Source: Erwinia sp. JUb26 (GTDB lineage: Bacteria; Pseudomonadota; Gammaproteobacteria; Enterobacterales; Enterobacteriaceae). Taken from it: DNA of 64,000 nucleotides. Each line of letters opens with the position of its first letter. Within the stretch, counting starts at the first letter, position 1. A program made the position numbers and the translations under genes. Positions 18,689-28,641 of this stretch are shown piece after piece. The notes under the pieces are model-generated. The model was not told the DNA's origin and searched no databases. It worked only from the letters and a program-made list of their open reading frames with translations. The stretch spans positions 797,890 through 861,889 of the forward strand of contig NZ_RJVB01000001.1 in assembly GCF_003751505.1 (NCBI RefSeq), in the 5' to 3' direction.

Positions 18689-19873
18689 ATGCAAAAATTA
18701 ATCAATTCGCTGCAAAATTACGCCTGGGGAAGTAAAACGGCGCTCACCGAACTGTACGGCATCGAGAATCCATCGCAGCAGCCGATGGCTGAGCTGTGGA
18801 TGGGTGCCCACCCAAAAAGCTCCTCGCAGGTGATCGTGGAGGGTGCCCCGCAGTCGCTGCGCGAGGTGATTGCCGCTGATAAAACCGCGCTGCTGGGCGA
18901 AGGCGTGGCGAAACGTTTTAACGAGCTGCCGTTCCTGTTTAAGGTGCTGTGCGCCGACCAGCCGCTGTCCATTCAGGTTCACCCAAGCAAATCCGCCGCG
19001 GTTGAAGGCTTCGCCCGCGAGAATGCGGCGGGGATCCCGATTGATGCCGCGAACCGCAACTATAAAGATGATAACCATAAGCCCGAGCTGGTTTACGCGC
19101 TGACCCCGTTCCAGGCGATCAACGGCTTCCGTCCGCTGAAGGAAATTGCCACCCTGCTGCAACCGGTCGCCGCCGCGCACCCGGCAATTGAAAAATTTAT
19201 CCAGTCGCCGGACGCCGCGAACCTCTCCGATCTGTTTGCCAGCCTGCTGTCGATGGACGGTGACGTGAAGGCGCATGCGCTGGATATTCTGCGCGCGCAG
19301 CTGAGCGCCAACACGGGCGAGCCGTGGCAGACCATCAGCAGCATCGCTGACGTTTATCCTGACGACAGCGGGCTGTTTTCCCCCCTGCTGCTGAACGTGA
19401 TTGAACTGCAGCCGGGCGAAGCGATGTTCCTGTTTGCCGAAACGCCGCACGCCTATCTGAACGGCGTCGCGCTGGAGATTATGGCCAACTCCGATAACGT
19501 GCTGCGTGCCGGTCTGACGCCAAAATACATCGATATTCCCGAACTGCTGGCTAACCTGAAGTTTGTCGAAAAACCGGCCAGTACGCTGTTGACGGTGCCG
19601 GTTCAGCAGGGAAATACGCAAACCTTCCCGATCCCGGTGGAAGATTTTGCTTTCGCCATTCACACCCTTGGCGCTGAACCGATTAGCGTTGAGCAGCAGA
19701 GCGCGGCGATTATTTTCTGTATTGAAGGCGAAGCGATTCTCGGCAGCGGCGAGCAGCAGCTGACCCTGAAGCCGGGCGAGTCGGCGTTTATTGCCGCCAG
19801 CGAATCCCCTGTGACCCTGCGTGGAAGCGGCCGCGTTGCGCGTGCGTTTAACGATCTGGCTAATTGCGGCTGA
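18689..19873 (+). CDS. manA: Mannose-6-phosphate isomerase, type I
   Basis: The enzyme interconverts mannose 6-phosphate and fructose 6-phosphate and is a zinc enzyme. It has 394 residues (E. coli 391). The zinc ligands are visible in SIQVHPSK (Gln and His near 97-99), KPELVYAL (Glu near 135) and AETPHAYLNG (His near 255), and the cupin C-terminus ends GRVARAFNDLA. The ATG at 18689 follows an AGGGA site. It is divergent from fumC and ends in a clear terminator. Confidence 0.95.
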   Translation: MQKLINSLQNYAWGSKTALTELYGIENPSQQPMAELWMGAHPKSSSQVIVEGAPQSLREVIAADKTALLGEGVAKRFNELPFLFKVLCADQPLSIQVHPSKSAAVEGFARENAAGIPIDAANRNYKDDNHKPELVYALTPFQAINGFRPLKEIATLLQPVAAAHPAIEKFIQSPDAANLSDLFASLLSMDGDVKAHALDILRAQLSANTGEPWQTISSIADVYPDDSGLFSPLLLNVIELQPGEAMFLFAETPHAYLNGVALEIMANSDNVLRAGLTPKYIDIPELLANLKFVEKPASTLLTVPVQQGNTQTFPIPVEDFAFAIHTLGAEPISVEQQSAAIIFCIEGEAILGSGEQQLTLKPGESAFIAASESPVTLRGSGRVARAFNDLANCG

Positions 19874-19915
19874 CGTATCCGGCCATAATTGCTAATATTA
19901 TTGAAGTTATTCCAC

Positions 19916-19938
19916 AAAAACGCCGTAAGGCGTTTTTT
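19916..19938 (+). terminator. Rho-independent terminator of manA
   Basis: AAAACGCC (19917-19924) pairs with GGCGTTTT (19929-19936) around GTAA, and two further T extend the tail. Confidence 0.85.
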
Positions 19939-20011
19939 ATTCGCCACTATGTTGCCTGCAGGGTTCGAAGCGGTTAACCGGCGTTAGTGAACAAAAAAGG
20001 ACGACTTACAG

Positions 20012-21589
20012 ATGAAAAAAACCAAGATTGCCGTCGGCGTGGTGATTGCCCTTGGCGTTATCTGGACCGGAGGCGCCTGGCTTACCGGTAAGCAGCTGGA
20101 AAAAAACATGGACGGGCTGGTACAGCAAGCAAACGCGCAGATTCGCGATACGGCACCGGAAAGCCGCCTGCAGCTTAGCTATCAGGATTATCAGCGCGGC
20201 CTGTTTAGCAGTACCGTACGTCTGATCCTTCAGTCCAGTTCACAAACCGAAGACAACTCAATTCTGAAGCCCGGCCAGAGTATCGTGATGAAGGAAACCA
20301 TCGATCACGGTCCCTTCCCGCTTGCCCAGCTGAAAAAATTCAATCTGATCCCGAGCATGGCGTCGGTACATAGCGAGTTAGAAAATACCGATCCGGTGAA
20401 AAAGCTGTTTGAAATCGCCAAGGGCCAGTCCATCGTTCAGGTGGAAACGCGCATCGGTTACAGCGGTAGCACGGACTCCGATGTACGCCTGTTGCCCGCC
20501 GATTACAGCAACGTGCAAACCGGCGAGCGCTTTGCCTTTAACGGCGGTACGCTGACTATCGCAGCGGACTCGAAGGGCGACGCGGTGAAGTTCGACGGTA
20601 ATATCGACAGCGTATCTATCGCCAGCAAAAACGAGCTGGAAATGCCGGTGCTGTTCACCATTAACGGCCTGAAGCTTGATGCCAACAGCCATCTCAGCCC
20701 GGAAGGATTGCGTGTAGGCGATCAGAATCTGGCGCTGAAAAAACTCAGCGCGTCGGTAAGTGATAAAGAAGCGCTGACGCTGGAGAATCTGAACGGTAAA
20801 TCGACCTTTGATTCGAAGGATAATCACGTTTCAGGCCAGATTGACTACACCCTCGACAGCCTCAAGCTGCAGGGCCAGGACTTCGGTCACGGTAAGCTGC
20901 TGATAAAACTCGCCGACTTCGACGGCAAGGCGATGAAACAGTTCTCCACCCAGTACAACAACCAGGTGATGGCGCTGACCAGCGATCCAACGGTCCAGAA
21001 CAACCCTGAACTTTATCAGCAGCGCGTTAGCGAACTGCTGGCGGCGAATCTGCCGCTGCTGCTGAAGGGCAATCCGTCGGTCAATATTGCCCCGCTGAGC
21101 TGGAGCAATGATAAAGGTGAGAGCAGCTTCAATCTTGCCGTACAGTTTAAGGATCCGGCCGCTGCCACCGCGCCAGCCCAGACCGTGGGTCAGCAGGTGG
21201 ATAATGTGCTGAAGTCCTTCGACGGTAAGCTGCAGATCTCGATGGATATGGCGACGGAGATGATGACTCACGTGGCGATGACCGAGGGTTATGATAAAGA
21301 TCAGGCCGGGAAGCTGGCCGATCAGCAGGTTAAAGGTCTGGCCGCGATGGGGCAGATGTTTAAGCTGACCACGCAGAAGGATAATAATATTCTCACCACG
21401 CTGCAGTACGCTACCGGTCAGGTGACGATGAACGGTGAGAAGATGCCGCTGGAGCAATTCCTGTCGCGTTATATGCTGGGTGGTGGTGAAGAGATTCCGG
21501 CGCAGTCCCCGGAAGTGCAGCCACAGGTACAGCCTGAAGCTCAACCGCAAGCACCTGAAGCCCAGCCGCAGGCAGCTCCGCAGAACTGA
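20012..21589 (+). CDS. ydgA: YdgA family exported/membrane-anchored protein (DUF945)
   Basis: This is a 525-residue DUF945 protein of unknown molecular role. An N-terminal hydrophobic segment (IAVGVVIALGVIWTGGAWL) anchors it or acts as a signal. The long mature domain has typical DUF945 strands (YQDYQRGLFSSTVRL, DHGPFPL). It is longer than E. coli YdgA (502) because of a C-terminal tail of alternating Pro, Gln, Glu and Ala, repeating Q-P-Q/E-x units over the last 25 residues. A terminator with eight T follows. Confidence 0.9.
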   Translation: MKKTKIAVGVVIALGVIWTGGAWLTGKQLEKNMDGLVQQANAQIRDTAPESRLQLSYQDYQRGLFSSTVRLILQSSSQTEDNSILKPGQSIVMKETIDHGPFPLAQLKKFNLIPSMASVHSELENTDPVKKLFEIAKGQSIVQVETRIGYSGSTDSDVRLLPADYSNVQTGERFAFNGGTLTIAADSKGDAVKFDGNIDSVSIASKNELEMPVLFTINGLKLDANSHLSPEGLRVGDQNLALKKLSASVSDKEALTLENLNGKSTFDSKDNHVSGQIDYTLDSLKLQGQDFGHGKLLIKLADFDGKAMKQFSTQYNNQVMALTSDPTVQNNPELYQQRVSELLAANLPLLLKGNPSVNIAPLSWSNDKGESSFNLAVQFKDPAAATAPAQTVGQQVDNVLKSFDGKLQISMDMATEMMTHVAMTEGYDKDQAGKLADQQVKGLAAMGQMFKLTTQKDNNILTTLQYATGQVTMNGEKMPLEQFLSRYMLGGGEEIPAQSPEVQPQVQPEAQPQAPEAQPQAAPQN

Positions 21590-21618
21590 TTTATCCGGTG
21601 ATGTTGGTAGAAATCCAG

Positions 21619-21649
21619 AACCGCTATCCTTGTGATGGCGGTTTTTTTT
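21619..21649 (+). terminator. Rho-independent terminator of ydgA
   Basis: AACCGC (21619-21624) pairs with GCGGTT (21638-21643), with an inner ATC/GAT pairing, and the stem runs into eight consecutive T. Confidence 0.8.
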
Positions 21650-21657
21650 GCCTGGGG

Positions 21658-22480
21658 CTGGGAGAGCGGTGACTGGGGATCAGCCTCTGCTGCTGCTCCA
21701 GGGCGGTCCTCCTTTGATAACTCCATTGTTTTTTTAAAGAATTAATAAGCTGCTGTGAAATCGCGACTTGGGCTCAGCCTGTGCTGCTGCTCCAGGGCGG
21801 TCCTCGCGCCGCGTTGCGGTGCCCTTACGCAGCAGCAGAGGCTGTACCTTCTCAACAATTTCATCGCTTTTTGCTTTTTGGCTTTCAGGCAACACAGAAG
21901 TCAGAAAGCAGGCTGGCCGTGCCCCCGAGCGGGCAATCCGCAGCGCTGAGCGCAGAGAGGAAGCCAGGATTCGGCCACACGGACGTGGCCGAAAGTCACA
22001 GCCGCGCAGGACGCGCGTCTGTGGCGGTCCGTCCGGCTGACGAACGAAGTGAGGGTACCGCGAAGCGGCGCGAGGACCGCCCGAGCGGGGGCACGGCCAG
22101 CCAGCAGCAATGCCCGGATTTGCAACCAATCTATCCCTGTTGTCGCCTCCTGGCTCAATGGCTCCACCTCAGCGCTGCGGATGCCCTTACGCAGCAGCAG
22201 AGGCTGTCCCTTCTCAACAATTTCATCGTTTTTTGCATTTTGTCTTTCAGGCAACACAGAAGTCAGAAAGCAGGCTGGCCGTGCCCACGAGCGGGCAATC
22301 CGCAGCGCTGAGCGCATTGAGGAAGCCAGGATTCGGCCACACGGACGTGGCCGAAAGTCACAGCCGCGCAGGACGCGCGTCTGTGGCGGTCCGACCGGCT
22401 GACGAACGAAGTGAGGGAACCGCAACGCGGCGCGAGGACCGCCCGACCGGGGGTACGGCCAGCCAGCGCCCACTCCGACG
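21658..22480. repeat. Duplicated GC-rich palindromic repeat block
   Basis: Two copies of a unit of about 270-290 bp (about 21820-22104 and 22192-22466) are offset by 362-372 bp and differ by few substitutions and small indels. Two shorter fragments precede them, sharing a CTGCTGCTCCAGGGCGGTCCT segment at about 21690 and 21785. Each copy is bounded by near-perfect inverted arms of about 24 bp (21917-21940 with 22081-22104). Each also contains a perfect hairpin TTCGGCCAC-ACGGAC-GTGGCCGAA. Long open frames occur on both strands but look like by-products of high GC. No gene is supported here. Confidence 0.85.
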
Positions 22481-22572
22481 CTGCAAACAATCCAGCACAG
22501 ATGCCATTATCAGCAGCCAACGACAACCCTGCAAACAACCGTTCCGCCCAATTAACCAGCAACCAATCGCTC

Positions 22573-22617
22573 ATTTGCGCAAATAACTGGTACTGTTGCG
22601 CAAATAGTTTTTATAAT
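22573..22617 (+). promoter_or_regulatory. add promoter region with two identical palindromic boxes
   Basis: TTGCGCAAATA occurs at 22575-22585 and 22596-22606, exactly 21 bp apart, each built on a TTGCGCAA palindrome. A perfect TATAAT lies at 22612-22617. The boxes cover the -35 to -10 region, so a dimeric regulator binding both would be expected to repress. No known enterobacterial regulator was assigned. Confidence 0.5.
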
Positions 22618-22653
22618 GCTCTGCACTTTTACCTCACCTCAAGAGTGCCGACA

Positions 22654-23652
22654 ATGATCGACCGCCTGCTCCCCCTTACCGATATTCATCGCCACCTTGA
22701 TGGCAACATTCGTGCGCAAACTATCCTCGATTTAGGCCGTGAATTTAACCTCACCCTGCCCGCCAGCACCCTGGAAACCCTGCGCCCGCACGTGCAGGTT
22801 ATCGAAACCGAACCGGATCTGGTCAGCTTCCTGAATAAACTCGACTGGGGCGTTAAAGTCCTCGGCTCGCTGGAGGCCTGCCGCCGCGTGGCGCAGGAAA
22901 ACGTTGAGGATGCCTCGCGCGCCGGAATTCACTACGCCGAACTGCGTTTCTCCCCGGGCTATATGGCGATGACCCATCACCTGCCGGTTGACGGCGTGGT
23001 CGAAGCGGTGATTGACGGCGTAAAAGCGGGATGTGCCGCGCACAATATCGACGTGCGCCTGATCGGAATTATGAGCCGCACCTTCGGGGAGCAAGCCTGC
23101 CTGCGCGAGTTGGATGCCCTGCTGGCCCACCGCGACGGCATCACCGCGCTGGATCTGGCCGGTGATGAACTCGGCTTCCCGGGCAATCAGTTCCTCAGCC
23201 ACTTCAACCGCGCACGCGATGCCGGTTTGCGCATCACCGTGCACGCGGGCGAAGCAGCCGGTGCAGAAAGCATCTGGCAGGCGATTCGCGAGCTGGGGGC
23301 AGAACGTATCGGCCACGGCGTGAAGGCGATTGAGGATCGGGCACTGATGGATTATCTGGCGGCAAACGGTATCGGTATTGAATCCTGCCTGACCTCTAAT
23401 ATCCAGACCAGCACCGTGGCGTCGCTGGCGGGCCATCCGCTGAAAGCCTTCCTGGAACACGGCATTCTGGCCACCATCAACACCGACGACCCGGCGGTTC
23501 AGGGTATCGAGATTGGTCATGAATATGAGGTTGCCGCGCCGGCAGCCGGTCTGAGCCAGCAGCAGATGCGTACCGCGCAGGAGAACGGCCTGAAAATCGC
23601 CTTCCTGAGCGCCGCCGAAAAAGCCACGGTGCAGGCTCGCGTCGCGGGTTGA
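22654..23652 (+). CDS. add: Adenosine deaminase
   Basis: The enzyme deaminates adenosine and deoxyadenosine to inosine forms in purine salvage. It has 332 residues, nearly identical in pattern to E. coli Add. The metal ligands are in TDIHRHLDG at 9-17. VHAGEAAG near 197 gives the catalytic His and Glu, [16 protein letters not shown] follows, and INTDDP supplies the zinc Asp. The frame is open from 22411 through the repeat block, but homology begins at the ATG at 22654. The ribosome site is weak (AAGAG). Confidence 0.95.
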   Translation: MIDRLLPLTDIHRHLDGNIRAQTILDLGREFNLTLPASTLETLRPHVQVIETEPDLVSFLNKLDWGVKVLGSLEACRRVAQENVEDASRAGIHYAELRFSPGYMAMTHHLPVDGVVEAVIDGVKAGCAAHNIDVRLIGIMSRTFGEQACLRELDALLAHRDGITALDLAGDELGFPGNQFLSHFNRARDAGLRITVHAGEAAGAESIWQAIRELGAERIGHGVKAIEDRALMDYLAANGIGIESCLTSNIQTSTVASLAGHPLKAFLEHGILATINTDDPAVQGIEIGHEYEVAAPAAGLSQQQMRTAQENGLKIAFLSAAEKATVQARVAG

Positions 23653-23669
23653 TTTGCTCAGCAGGAAAA

Positions 23670-23720
23670 TAAAAAAACTGCCGCCGCACCACGGATAGCG
23701 ATCCGACAGGCGGCGGCAGT
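23670..23720 (-). terminator. Two-tier terminator for ydgJ, facing add
   Basis: ACTGCCGCCG (23677-23686) pairs with CGGCGGCAGT (23711-23720), with an inner CGGAT/ATCCG hairpin. Seven A at 23671-23677 give a T tract on the minus strand. It lies about 230 bp beyond the ydgJ stop, after a tandem repeat array. Confidence 0.7.
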
Positions 23721-23756
23721 GGTTCGACACTTCTCATCAGGGGAAGTCCCCGGCTG

Positions 23757-23970
23757 TGCGAATTATCTCAGCGACAGTGACTTACGAAGACCCCGCGCAT
23801 TATTTCTGCGGCAGGCTCTTACGTTAACTGCCCAGATTAACTCCGCCGCAGGAACTAACGTTGACCGCCAAGATTAACTCAGCAGCAGGATCTTACCCTG
23901 GTTGCCCAGATAAACTCAGCGGCAGGATCTACCTTGGGCGGATCAGATTATCTCAGCGACAGAGTCTGGC
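23757..23970. repeat. Degenerate tandem repeats of about 37 bp downstream of ydgJ
   Basis: Five or six imperfect units follow each other. Each holds a version of GATTAACTCAGC-GCAGGATCTTA. The last unit is the 3' end of ydgJ itself (codons for Leu-Ser-Leu-Arg). The array seems to have grown by duplicating the gene end. Confidence 0.65.
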
Positions 23971-24991
23971 GTTTCTCGGCAGACTGCAGGCCCAGCTCAA
24001 TCAGCTCCATCACCTGAATCGCCTCTTCGGCTTTCACCGGATTCTCACCCACGCCGTTCAGCGCGTCACGGATCGCCGCATAGTACGCCGGATAGTTGCC
24101 CGGAATGGTCAGCAGCGTTTTCTCCGCCAGCACGTCACCGTTGACCAGCGTCACCACGCCGTCGCGCATATCGTAGCCCCAGTCTTCCTGCGGCGGGCGC
24201 GCACCCGCTTTCAGCGCATCTTCCTGCGGGTCAAGGCCATATTTCACGTAGCTGCCCTGCGTGCCGTGGATCTGATAGCGCGGGGATTCCGCCGCCACCA
24301 GCATGCTGCCGTGCAGCACCACGCGGCGCTGAGGATAAATCAGCGTGGCGTGGAAATAGTCGGTGGTTTGCGCGCCGGGACGCAGCTCGGCGGTGTCGAC
24401 ATTAATCGCTACCGGGGAACCGAACAGCTGCAGTGCCTGATCGATAAGATGCGGCCCCAGATCGTACCAGATACCGCTGCCCGGACCTTTCTGCTCGCGC
24501 CAGCGCTGTTTCACTTCCAGACGGAAACGATCGAAGTGCGACTCAAAGTAGCGTACTTCACCGAGGGTTCCCTCAGCCAGCAACGACTTAGCGGTGAGGA
24601 AGTCGCTGTCCCAGCGGCGGTTATGGAACACCGACAGCAGCAGACCTTTGGATTTTGCCAGCGCATCCAGCTCGCGTGCCTGTGACAGCGTCACGGTGAA
24701 TGGTTTATCCACCACCACGTTTTTACCCGCATCCAGCGCGGCTTTCGCCAGCGGGAAGTGGGTGTCATTCGGGGTGGGAATGACGATCAGCTGGATGGTC
24801 GGATCGTCGAACAGCGCCTGAGGATCGGATACTACCTGCACCGAAGGCCAGTCGGCATGAACCTTGGCGGCATCGCTGCTGGAAACCGCCGCCAGCTCCA
24901 TTTCTGCCGTTCCGGCAATCAGCGGCGCATGAAACGTCTTACTGGCGAAACCATAGCCCACCAGCCCTACACGTATTTTATCAGTCATCAC
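23948..24991 (-). CDS. ydgJ: NAD(P)-dependent oxidoreductase YdgJ (Gfo/Idh/MocA family)
   Basis: This is a 347-residue oxidoreductase with an N-terminal Rossmann fold (RVGLVGYGFASKTFHAP) and the family motif DKPFTVTLSQARELDALA, in which the Lys is catalytic. The C-terminal substrate domain includes GIWYDLGPHLIDQALQLFG. It is orthologous to E. coli YdgJ and lies next to add as there. The physiological substrate, probably a sugar or cyclitol, is unknown. Confidence 0.92.
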   Translation of the reverse strand: MMTDKIRVGLVGYGFASKTFHAPLIAGTAEMELAAVSSSDAAKVHADWPSVQVVSDPQALFDDPTIQLIVIPTPNDTHFPLAKAALDAGKNVVVDKPFTVTLSQARELDALAKSKGLLLSVFHNRRWDSDFLTAKSLLAEGTLGEVRYFESHFDRFRLEVKQRWREQKGPGSGIWYDLGPHLIDQALQLFGSPVAINVDTAELRPGAQTTDYFHATLIYPQRRVVLHGSMLVAAESPRYQIHGTQGSYVKYGLDPQEDALKAGARPPQEDWGYDMRDGVVTLVNGDVLAEKTLLTIPGNYPAYYAAIRDALNGVGENPVKAEEAIQVMELIELGLQSAEKRQTLSLR

Positions 24992-25062
24992 TTTCCCTCA
25001 TTGGTTACCCATTGATTTAAGACGATCGGTCCAGAGAGGACAAGCTGAAATCATTCTGATTT

Positions 25063-25980
25063 TTATTCATTAGCACGCCGTGGTACGTACCATGTTTCCT
25101 GAGCGACCAGCGCATCGTGCGCATCCAGGCTGCGGCGGCGGAAATCACTGGGGCTGACGCCAACCCGTTTACGAAAAACGCGGGAAAAGTAAAGCTGGTC
25201 GTCATAGCCCACTTCACGCCCGATACTGGCGATGGGTTCCTGGGTAGTCTGCAGCAGCAGCCTGGCGCGTATCACCCGCTGGTCTTCACGCCAGCGCAGC
25301 AGATTAACCCCCATCTGCTCGCGGAACAGGTGCGCCAGCCGCGAAGGCGACAGGCAGACGTGTTTTGCCACCTCTTCAATTTTCACCTCCGCCGCCAGGT
25401 TGCTGGTGACGTACTGACAGGCTTCAATCACCCGGGAATCGCGCACCTGCTGATGGCTGCGCGGATCTTCCTCTACCGCACGCAGTAGCAGGCGCTCCAG
25501 CAGATTCATTGCCAGCTCTTCCGCGAAGCGTCGCCCGGAGTTATGGGTGTTTTCAATGCTGGCGAACAGGCGGTCAAACTCCCCGCGCAGCGCTTCGGGA
25601 AGATGCAGCCGCCCCACGCCCTGCACTTCGTCCTGAAACGAGAGCCAGTCGCTCCAGTAGGCGCGCGGGCGGAAGTAAACCCAGCGATGATGCCAGGCGT
25701 CGCTGTCCGGCGAACGACCGTAGTAGTGCGGGGTTTTCGGCTGAAACAGCAGCAGATCGCCCTCTTCGCAGTCGAAGGCGGCCTCACCGTCAAAGATACG
25801 TCCGCGCCCTTTCACCGTCAGGTTCAGGATGTAGCCTTTCATACCGTGCGGCCGATCGACAAAGAAATCGAGCGGCCCGTCGGCGTTGATCGGCGTCAGT
25901 CCGGCCACCAGCCAGGCACCGAACTGATAACCGGGTAACAGCGGGTTAGATTGTGTGACCGGTGCCAGGCGATGATACAT
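25063..25980 (-). CDS. araC: AraC, L-arabinose regulator
   Basis: AraC represses ara promoters without arabinose and activates them with it. It has 305 residues. The N-terminal cupin domain ([21 protein letters not shown]) precedes the dimerisation coil and two C-terminal helix-turn-helices ([31 protein letters not shown]). It lies 14 bp upstream of nothing on its own strand but directly after araH, so it may be co-transcribed with araFGH. In E. coli it is divergent from araBAD instead. Confidence 0.92.
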   Translation of the reverse strand: MYHRLAPVTQSNPLLPGYQFGAWLVAGLTPINADGPLDFFVDRPHGMKGYILNLTVKGRGRIFDGEAAFDCEEGDLLLFQPKTPHYYGRSPDSDAWHHRWVYFRPRAYWSDWLSFQDEVQGVGRLHLPEALRGEFDRLFASIENTHNSGRRFAEELAMNLLERLLLRAVEEDPRSHQQVRDSRVIEACQYVTSNLAAEVKIEEVAKHVCLSPSRLAHLFREQMGVNLLRWREDQRVIRARLLLQTTQEPIASIGREVGYDDQLYFSRVFRKRVGVSPSDFRRRSLDAHDALVAQETWYVPRRANE

Positions 25981-25994
25981 AACGCGTCCCCTTA

Positions 25995-26978
25995 TCAGGC
26001 TGCTTTATTTTTCTGTTTGTAGCGGTCAAAAATCACTGCTGCTAACAATATCAAACCGCGCACCACGTACTGTGAGAAAGGCGAGATATTCAATAAGTTC
26101 ATAGCGTTTTCAACCGTACCCAGGATTAGGACGCCCGCGATGACATAGGAAATTTTACCAATGCCGCCCTTCAGCGATACACCCCCCAGCACGCAGGCCG
26201 AGATCACAATCAGCTCATAGCCAATCGAGGTCATCGGCTGGCCGCTGGTCATGCGCGAGGCCAGGATGATGCCCGCAGCCGCCGACACCAGGCCGGAGAG
26301 GATAAAGATGATGATCCGCGTACGCACCACCGGCACCCCGGCCAGGCGGGCAGCTTCTTCGTTGCCACCGATAGCCAGCGTGTTGCGGCCAAAGGTGGTT
26401 TTATTCAGCAGGAAGGCGAACAGCGCGAGGGTGATAATGGTTAACCACACCGGTGCAGGCACGCCCAGCCAGCTGGCGTAACCCAGCGCAAAGAAGCGCT
26501 CGTCTTCGATGCCGACCGCTTTGCCGTCCGAGAAAATATAGGCCAGACCGCGCACAATCTGCATGGTCGCCAGGGTGGTAATCAGCGCGTTGATCTTCAG
26601 TTTAGCGATGACGAAGCCGTTGACGAAGCCGCAGGCCACGCCGAGCAGCAGCCCGGCACCCACGCCGATCCACAGGCTTTCGCTGAGATTGATCACCACC
26701 GCGCAGGTCACACCCGCGCAGGCTATCACCGAGGCCACCGAGAGATCGAAATCGCCGGAGGCCAGACAAAACAGCATGCCGCACGCGACCATTCCGGACA
26801 TCGAGATAGCCAGCCCCAGCCCTTTCATATTGATAATGCTGGCGAAGTTAGGCACGAAGACCATACAGGCGAGGAACAGCGCGGCAAACACCACCAGCAT
26901 GCCGAAGTTATCCCAGATACGCCCTAAGCTCAGGCGCGAGGGTGCCGCCGGAGCGGTCGTTGAAGTTGTCGAAGACAT
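25995..26978 (-). CDS. araH: L-arabinose ABC transporter permease AraH
   Basis: This is the inner-membrane permease of the high-affinity arabinose importer. It has 327 residues with about 10 helices and strong matches to E. coli AraH ([47 protein letters not shown]). The ATG at 26978 has AGGAG seven bases upstream; an earlier ATG at 26993 overlaps that site. It starts 17 bp after araG. Confidence 0.94.
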   Translation of the reverse strand: MSSTTSTTAPAAPSRLSLGRIWDNFGMLVVFAALFLACMVFVPNFASIINMKGLGLAISMSGMVACGMLFCLASGDFDLSVASVIACAGVTCAVVINLSESLWIGVGAGLLLGVACGFVNGFVIAKLKINALITTLATMQIVRGLAYIFSDGKAVGIEDERFFALGYASWLGVPAPVWLTIITLALFAFLLNKTTFGRNTLAIGGNEEAARLAGVPVVRTRIIIFILSGLVSAAAGIILASRMTSGQPMTSIGYELIVISACVLGGVSLKGGIGKISYVIAGVLILGTVENAMNLLNISPFSQYVVRGLILLAAVIFDRYKQKNKAA

Positions 26979-26994
26979 AGGTTTCTCCTGCATG

Positions 26995-28518
26995 TCAGGC
27001 CACCGCGGTGGCAGGTTTTGCGGTTTTAGGCATCGCCAGACCGAGGGTTAGCGCTTCGGTGGCATCGTCGTGGGCCAGCTCGCCGGCGATCTCGCCTTCG
27101 CGCATCACCAGAATGCGATCGGCCAGGCCCATCACCTCCGGCAAATCGCTGGAGGCAAACAGCACGGCAATGCCGCGCTCGGCCAGCGCATAGATCAGCT
27201 GATAAATTTCGTTTTTGGCGCCCACGTCAATGCCGCGCGTCGGCTCGTCGAGCATGATCACTTTCATCTCTTCCGACAGCCAGCGGCCAAGGATCGCCTT
27301 CTGCTGGTTGCCGCCGGAAAGATTCATAATCAGCTGGTCCGCCGTCGGGGTTTTGATGTTCAGCGAGCGGATGTGCAGCCCGGCGTTCTTCGACTCCCAG
27401 GCTTTATCAATCAGAAAGCCTGCCGTCAGGTTATTGCGGCGGGCGCTGATGTTAATATTGTCGCGCACCGAGTGAACCGGAATGATGCCGTCGGCCTTGC
27501 GATCTTCCGGGCAGAGCATAATTCCGGCGCGGATCGCCTCGACCGGTTCACGCAGGGTGAGTTTTACGCCGTCCAGCCACAGTTCACCGCCGGTCAGCCG
27601 GGTGGCCCCAAACAGCCCCTTCATCAGCTCGCTGCGCCCTGCGCCCACCAGGCCAAACAGCCCGACGATTTCACCGGCGCGCACGCTGAAGGATACCGGG
27701 CTGCGCACGCCTTTCGCCTGCACGTTATCCAGCCGCAGGCGCACCTCACCGCAGGGGCGCGGGCGGTAGCCATAAATATCGCCGATATCGCGGCCAACCA
27801 TCGCCTGCACCAGCTGTTCGTTATCGCAGGTGCTCATGTCGCTGAAGGTCCGGACGTAACGGCCGTCCTTGAAAACGGTAATCGCATCGCTGAGTGCAAA
27901 GATCTCCTCCATGCGGTGCGAGACGTACAGCACCACACGGCCATCGGCGCGCAGTTGGCGGATCACGCGGAACAGCTGGTCGATTTCACGTGCGGAAAGC
28001 GAGCTGGTTGGCTCATCAAAGGCAATCACTTGCGCGTTGCGGGTCAGCGCCTTGGCGATTTCAACCATCTGCCACTGCCCCAGCGACAGGTATTTCAGCG
28101 GCATGTCCGGGTCAATATCCATACCCAGCACCGCCAGCTGCTTCGCCGCTTCGGCGCGCAGGCGACGGTGATTGACCAGCCCGCCGCGCTGCGGTAGCTG
28201 GCCAAGGAAAATATTTTCTGCCACGGTCATTTCCGGGATCAGATGCAGTTCCTGATAAATAATCGCCACCCCGGCGTTCAGCGCATCGGTGGTGTGCTGA
28301 AAATTCACCGGCTGGCCTTGAAGGCGAATCTCTCCGCTGCTGGCGCGGTAGCTTCCGCTGAGAATTTTCAGCAGCGTTGATTTCCCGGCACCATTTTCCC
28401 CCATCAGCGCATGGACCTCTCCGGCATGGCAGTCGAAGCTGATGTCCTGCAGTGCCTTCACGCCGGGAAAGGTTTTACCTATGCCGTGAAAGCTGAGATA
28501 AGCGGGTTCTCTGGTCAT
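26995..28518 (-). CDS. araG: L-arabinose ABC transporter ATPase AraG
   Basis: This is the double ATPase that powers arabinose uptake, with 507 residues. The N-terminal half has a Walker [10 protein letters not shown] near 39, signature LSLGQWQ and Walker [12 protein letters not shown]. The C-terminal half has the degenerate P-loop GLVGAGRSE and signature LSGGNQQKA with [11 protein letters not shown]. It is followed closely by araH and preceded by araF across a 123-bp gap that contains dyad symmetry. Confidence 0.95.
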   Translation of the reverse strand: MTREPAYLSFHGIGKTFPGVKALQDISFDCHAGEVHALMGENGAGKSTLLKILSGSYRASSGEIRLQGQPVNFQHTTDALNAGVAIIYQELHLIPEMTVAENIFLGQLPQRGGLVNHRRLRAEAAKQLAVLGMDIDPDMPLKYLSLGQWQMVEIAKALTRNAQVIAFDEPTSSLSAREIDQLFRVIRQLRADGRVVLYVSHRMEEIFALSDAITVFKDGRYVRTFSDMSTCDNEQLVQAMVGRDIGDIYGYRPRPCGEVRLRLDNVQAKGVRSPVSFSVRAGEIVGLFGLVGAGRSELMKGLFGATRLTGGELWLDGVKLTLREPVEAIRAGIMLCPEDRKADGIIPVHSVRDNINISARRNNLTAGFLIDKAWESKNAGLHIRSLNIKTPTADQLIMNLSGGNQQKAILGRWLSEEMKVIMLDEPTRGIDVGAKNEIYQLIYALAERGIAVLFASSDLPEVMGLADRILVMREGEIAGELAHDDATEALTLGLAMPKTAKPATAVA

Positions 28519-28641
28519 ATCACTCCCCTGAAACGGTGTGGGACGGCGTAAACTGTGCGCGTCCAGTCATACGGTTAACCTGACCGTGGGCCGATCGCGG
28601 CAGCAATCGACCCACATTAAGTGACATTGTCACGCCATGAT
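28519..28641 (-). other. araF-araG intergenic hairpin
   Basis: GTGGGCCGAT and ATCGACCCAC (about 28586-28615) form an interrupted inverted repeat, and GTGAC-ATT-GTCAC lies next to the araF stop. Such a structure between the binding-protein gene and the ATPase gene would favour higher expression of araF, as known for E. coli araFGH. Confidence 0.45.

Noticed and set aside
19965..19985. tRNA-like GGTTCGAAGC near 19.97 kb
   Set aside because: No acceptor or anticodon stems can be drawn around it.
21768..22473. Long open frames on both strands in the repeat block (up to 190 codons)
   Set aside because: They overlap each other on opposite strands, repeat with the DNA units, are Arg/Ser/Gly-rich and match no protein. 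They are by-products of the GC-rich repeats.
22411..22653. N-terminal extension of adenosine deaminase
   Set aside because: The frame is open into the repeat block, but homology begins exactly at the ATG at 22654.
27070..28197. 375-codon plus-strand frame opposite araG
   Set aside because: araG is unambiguous on the other strand. The frame is a shadow rich in His and Gln.
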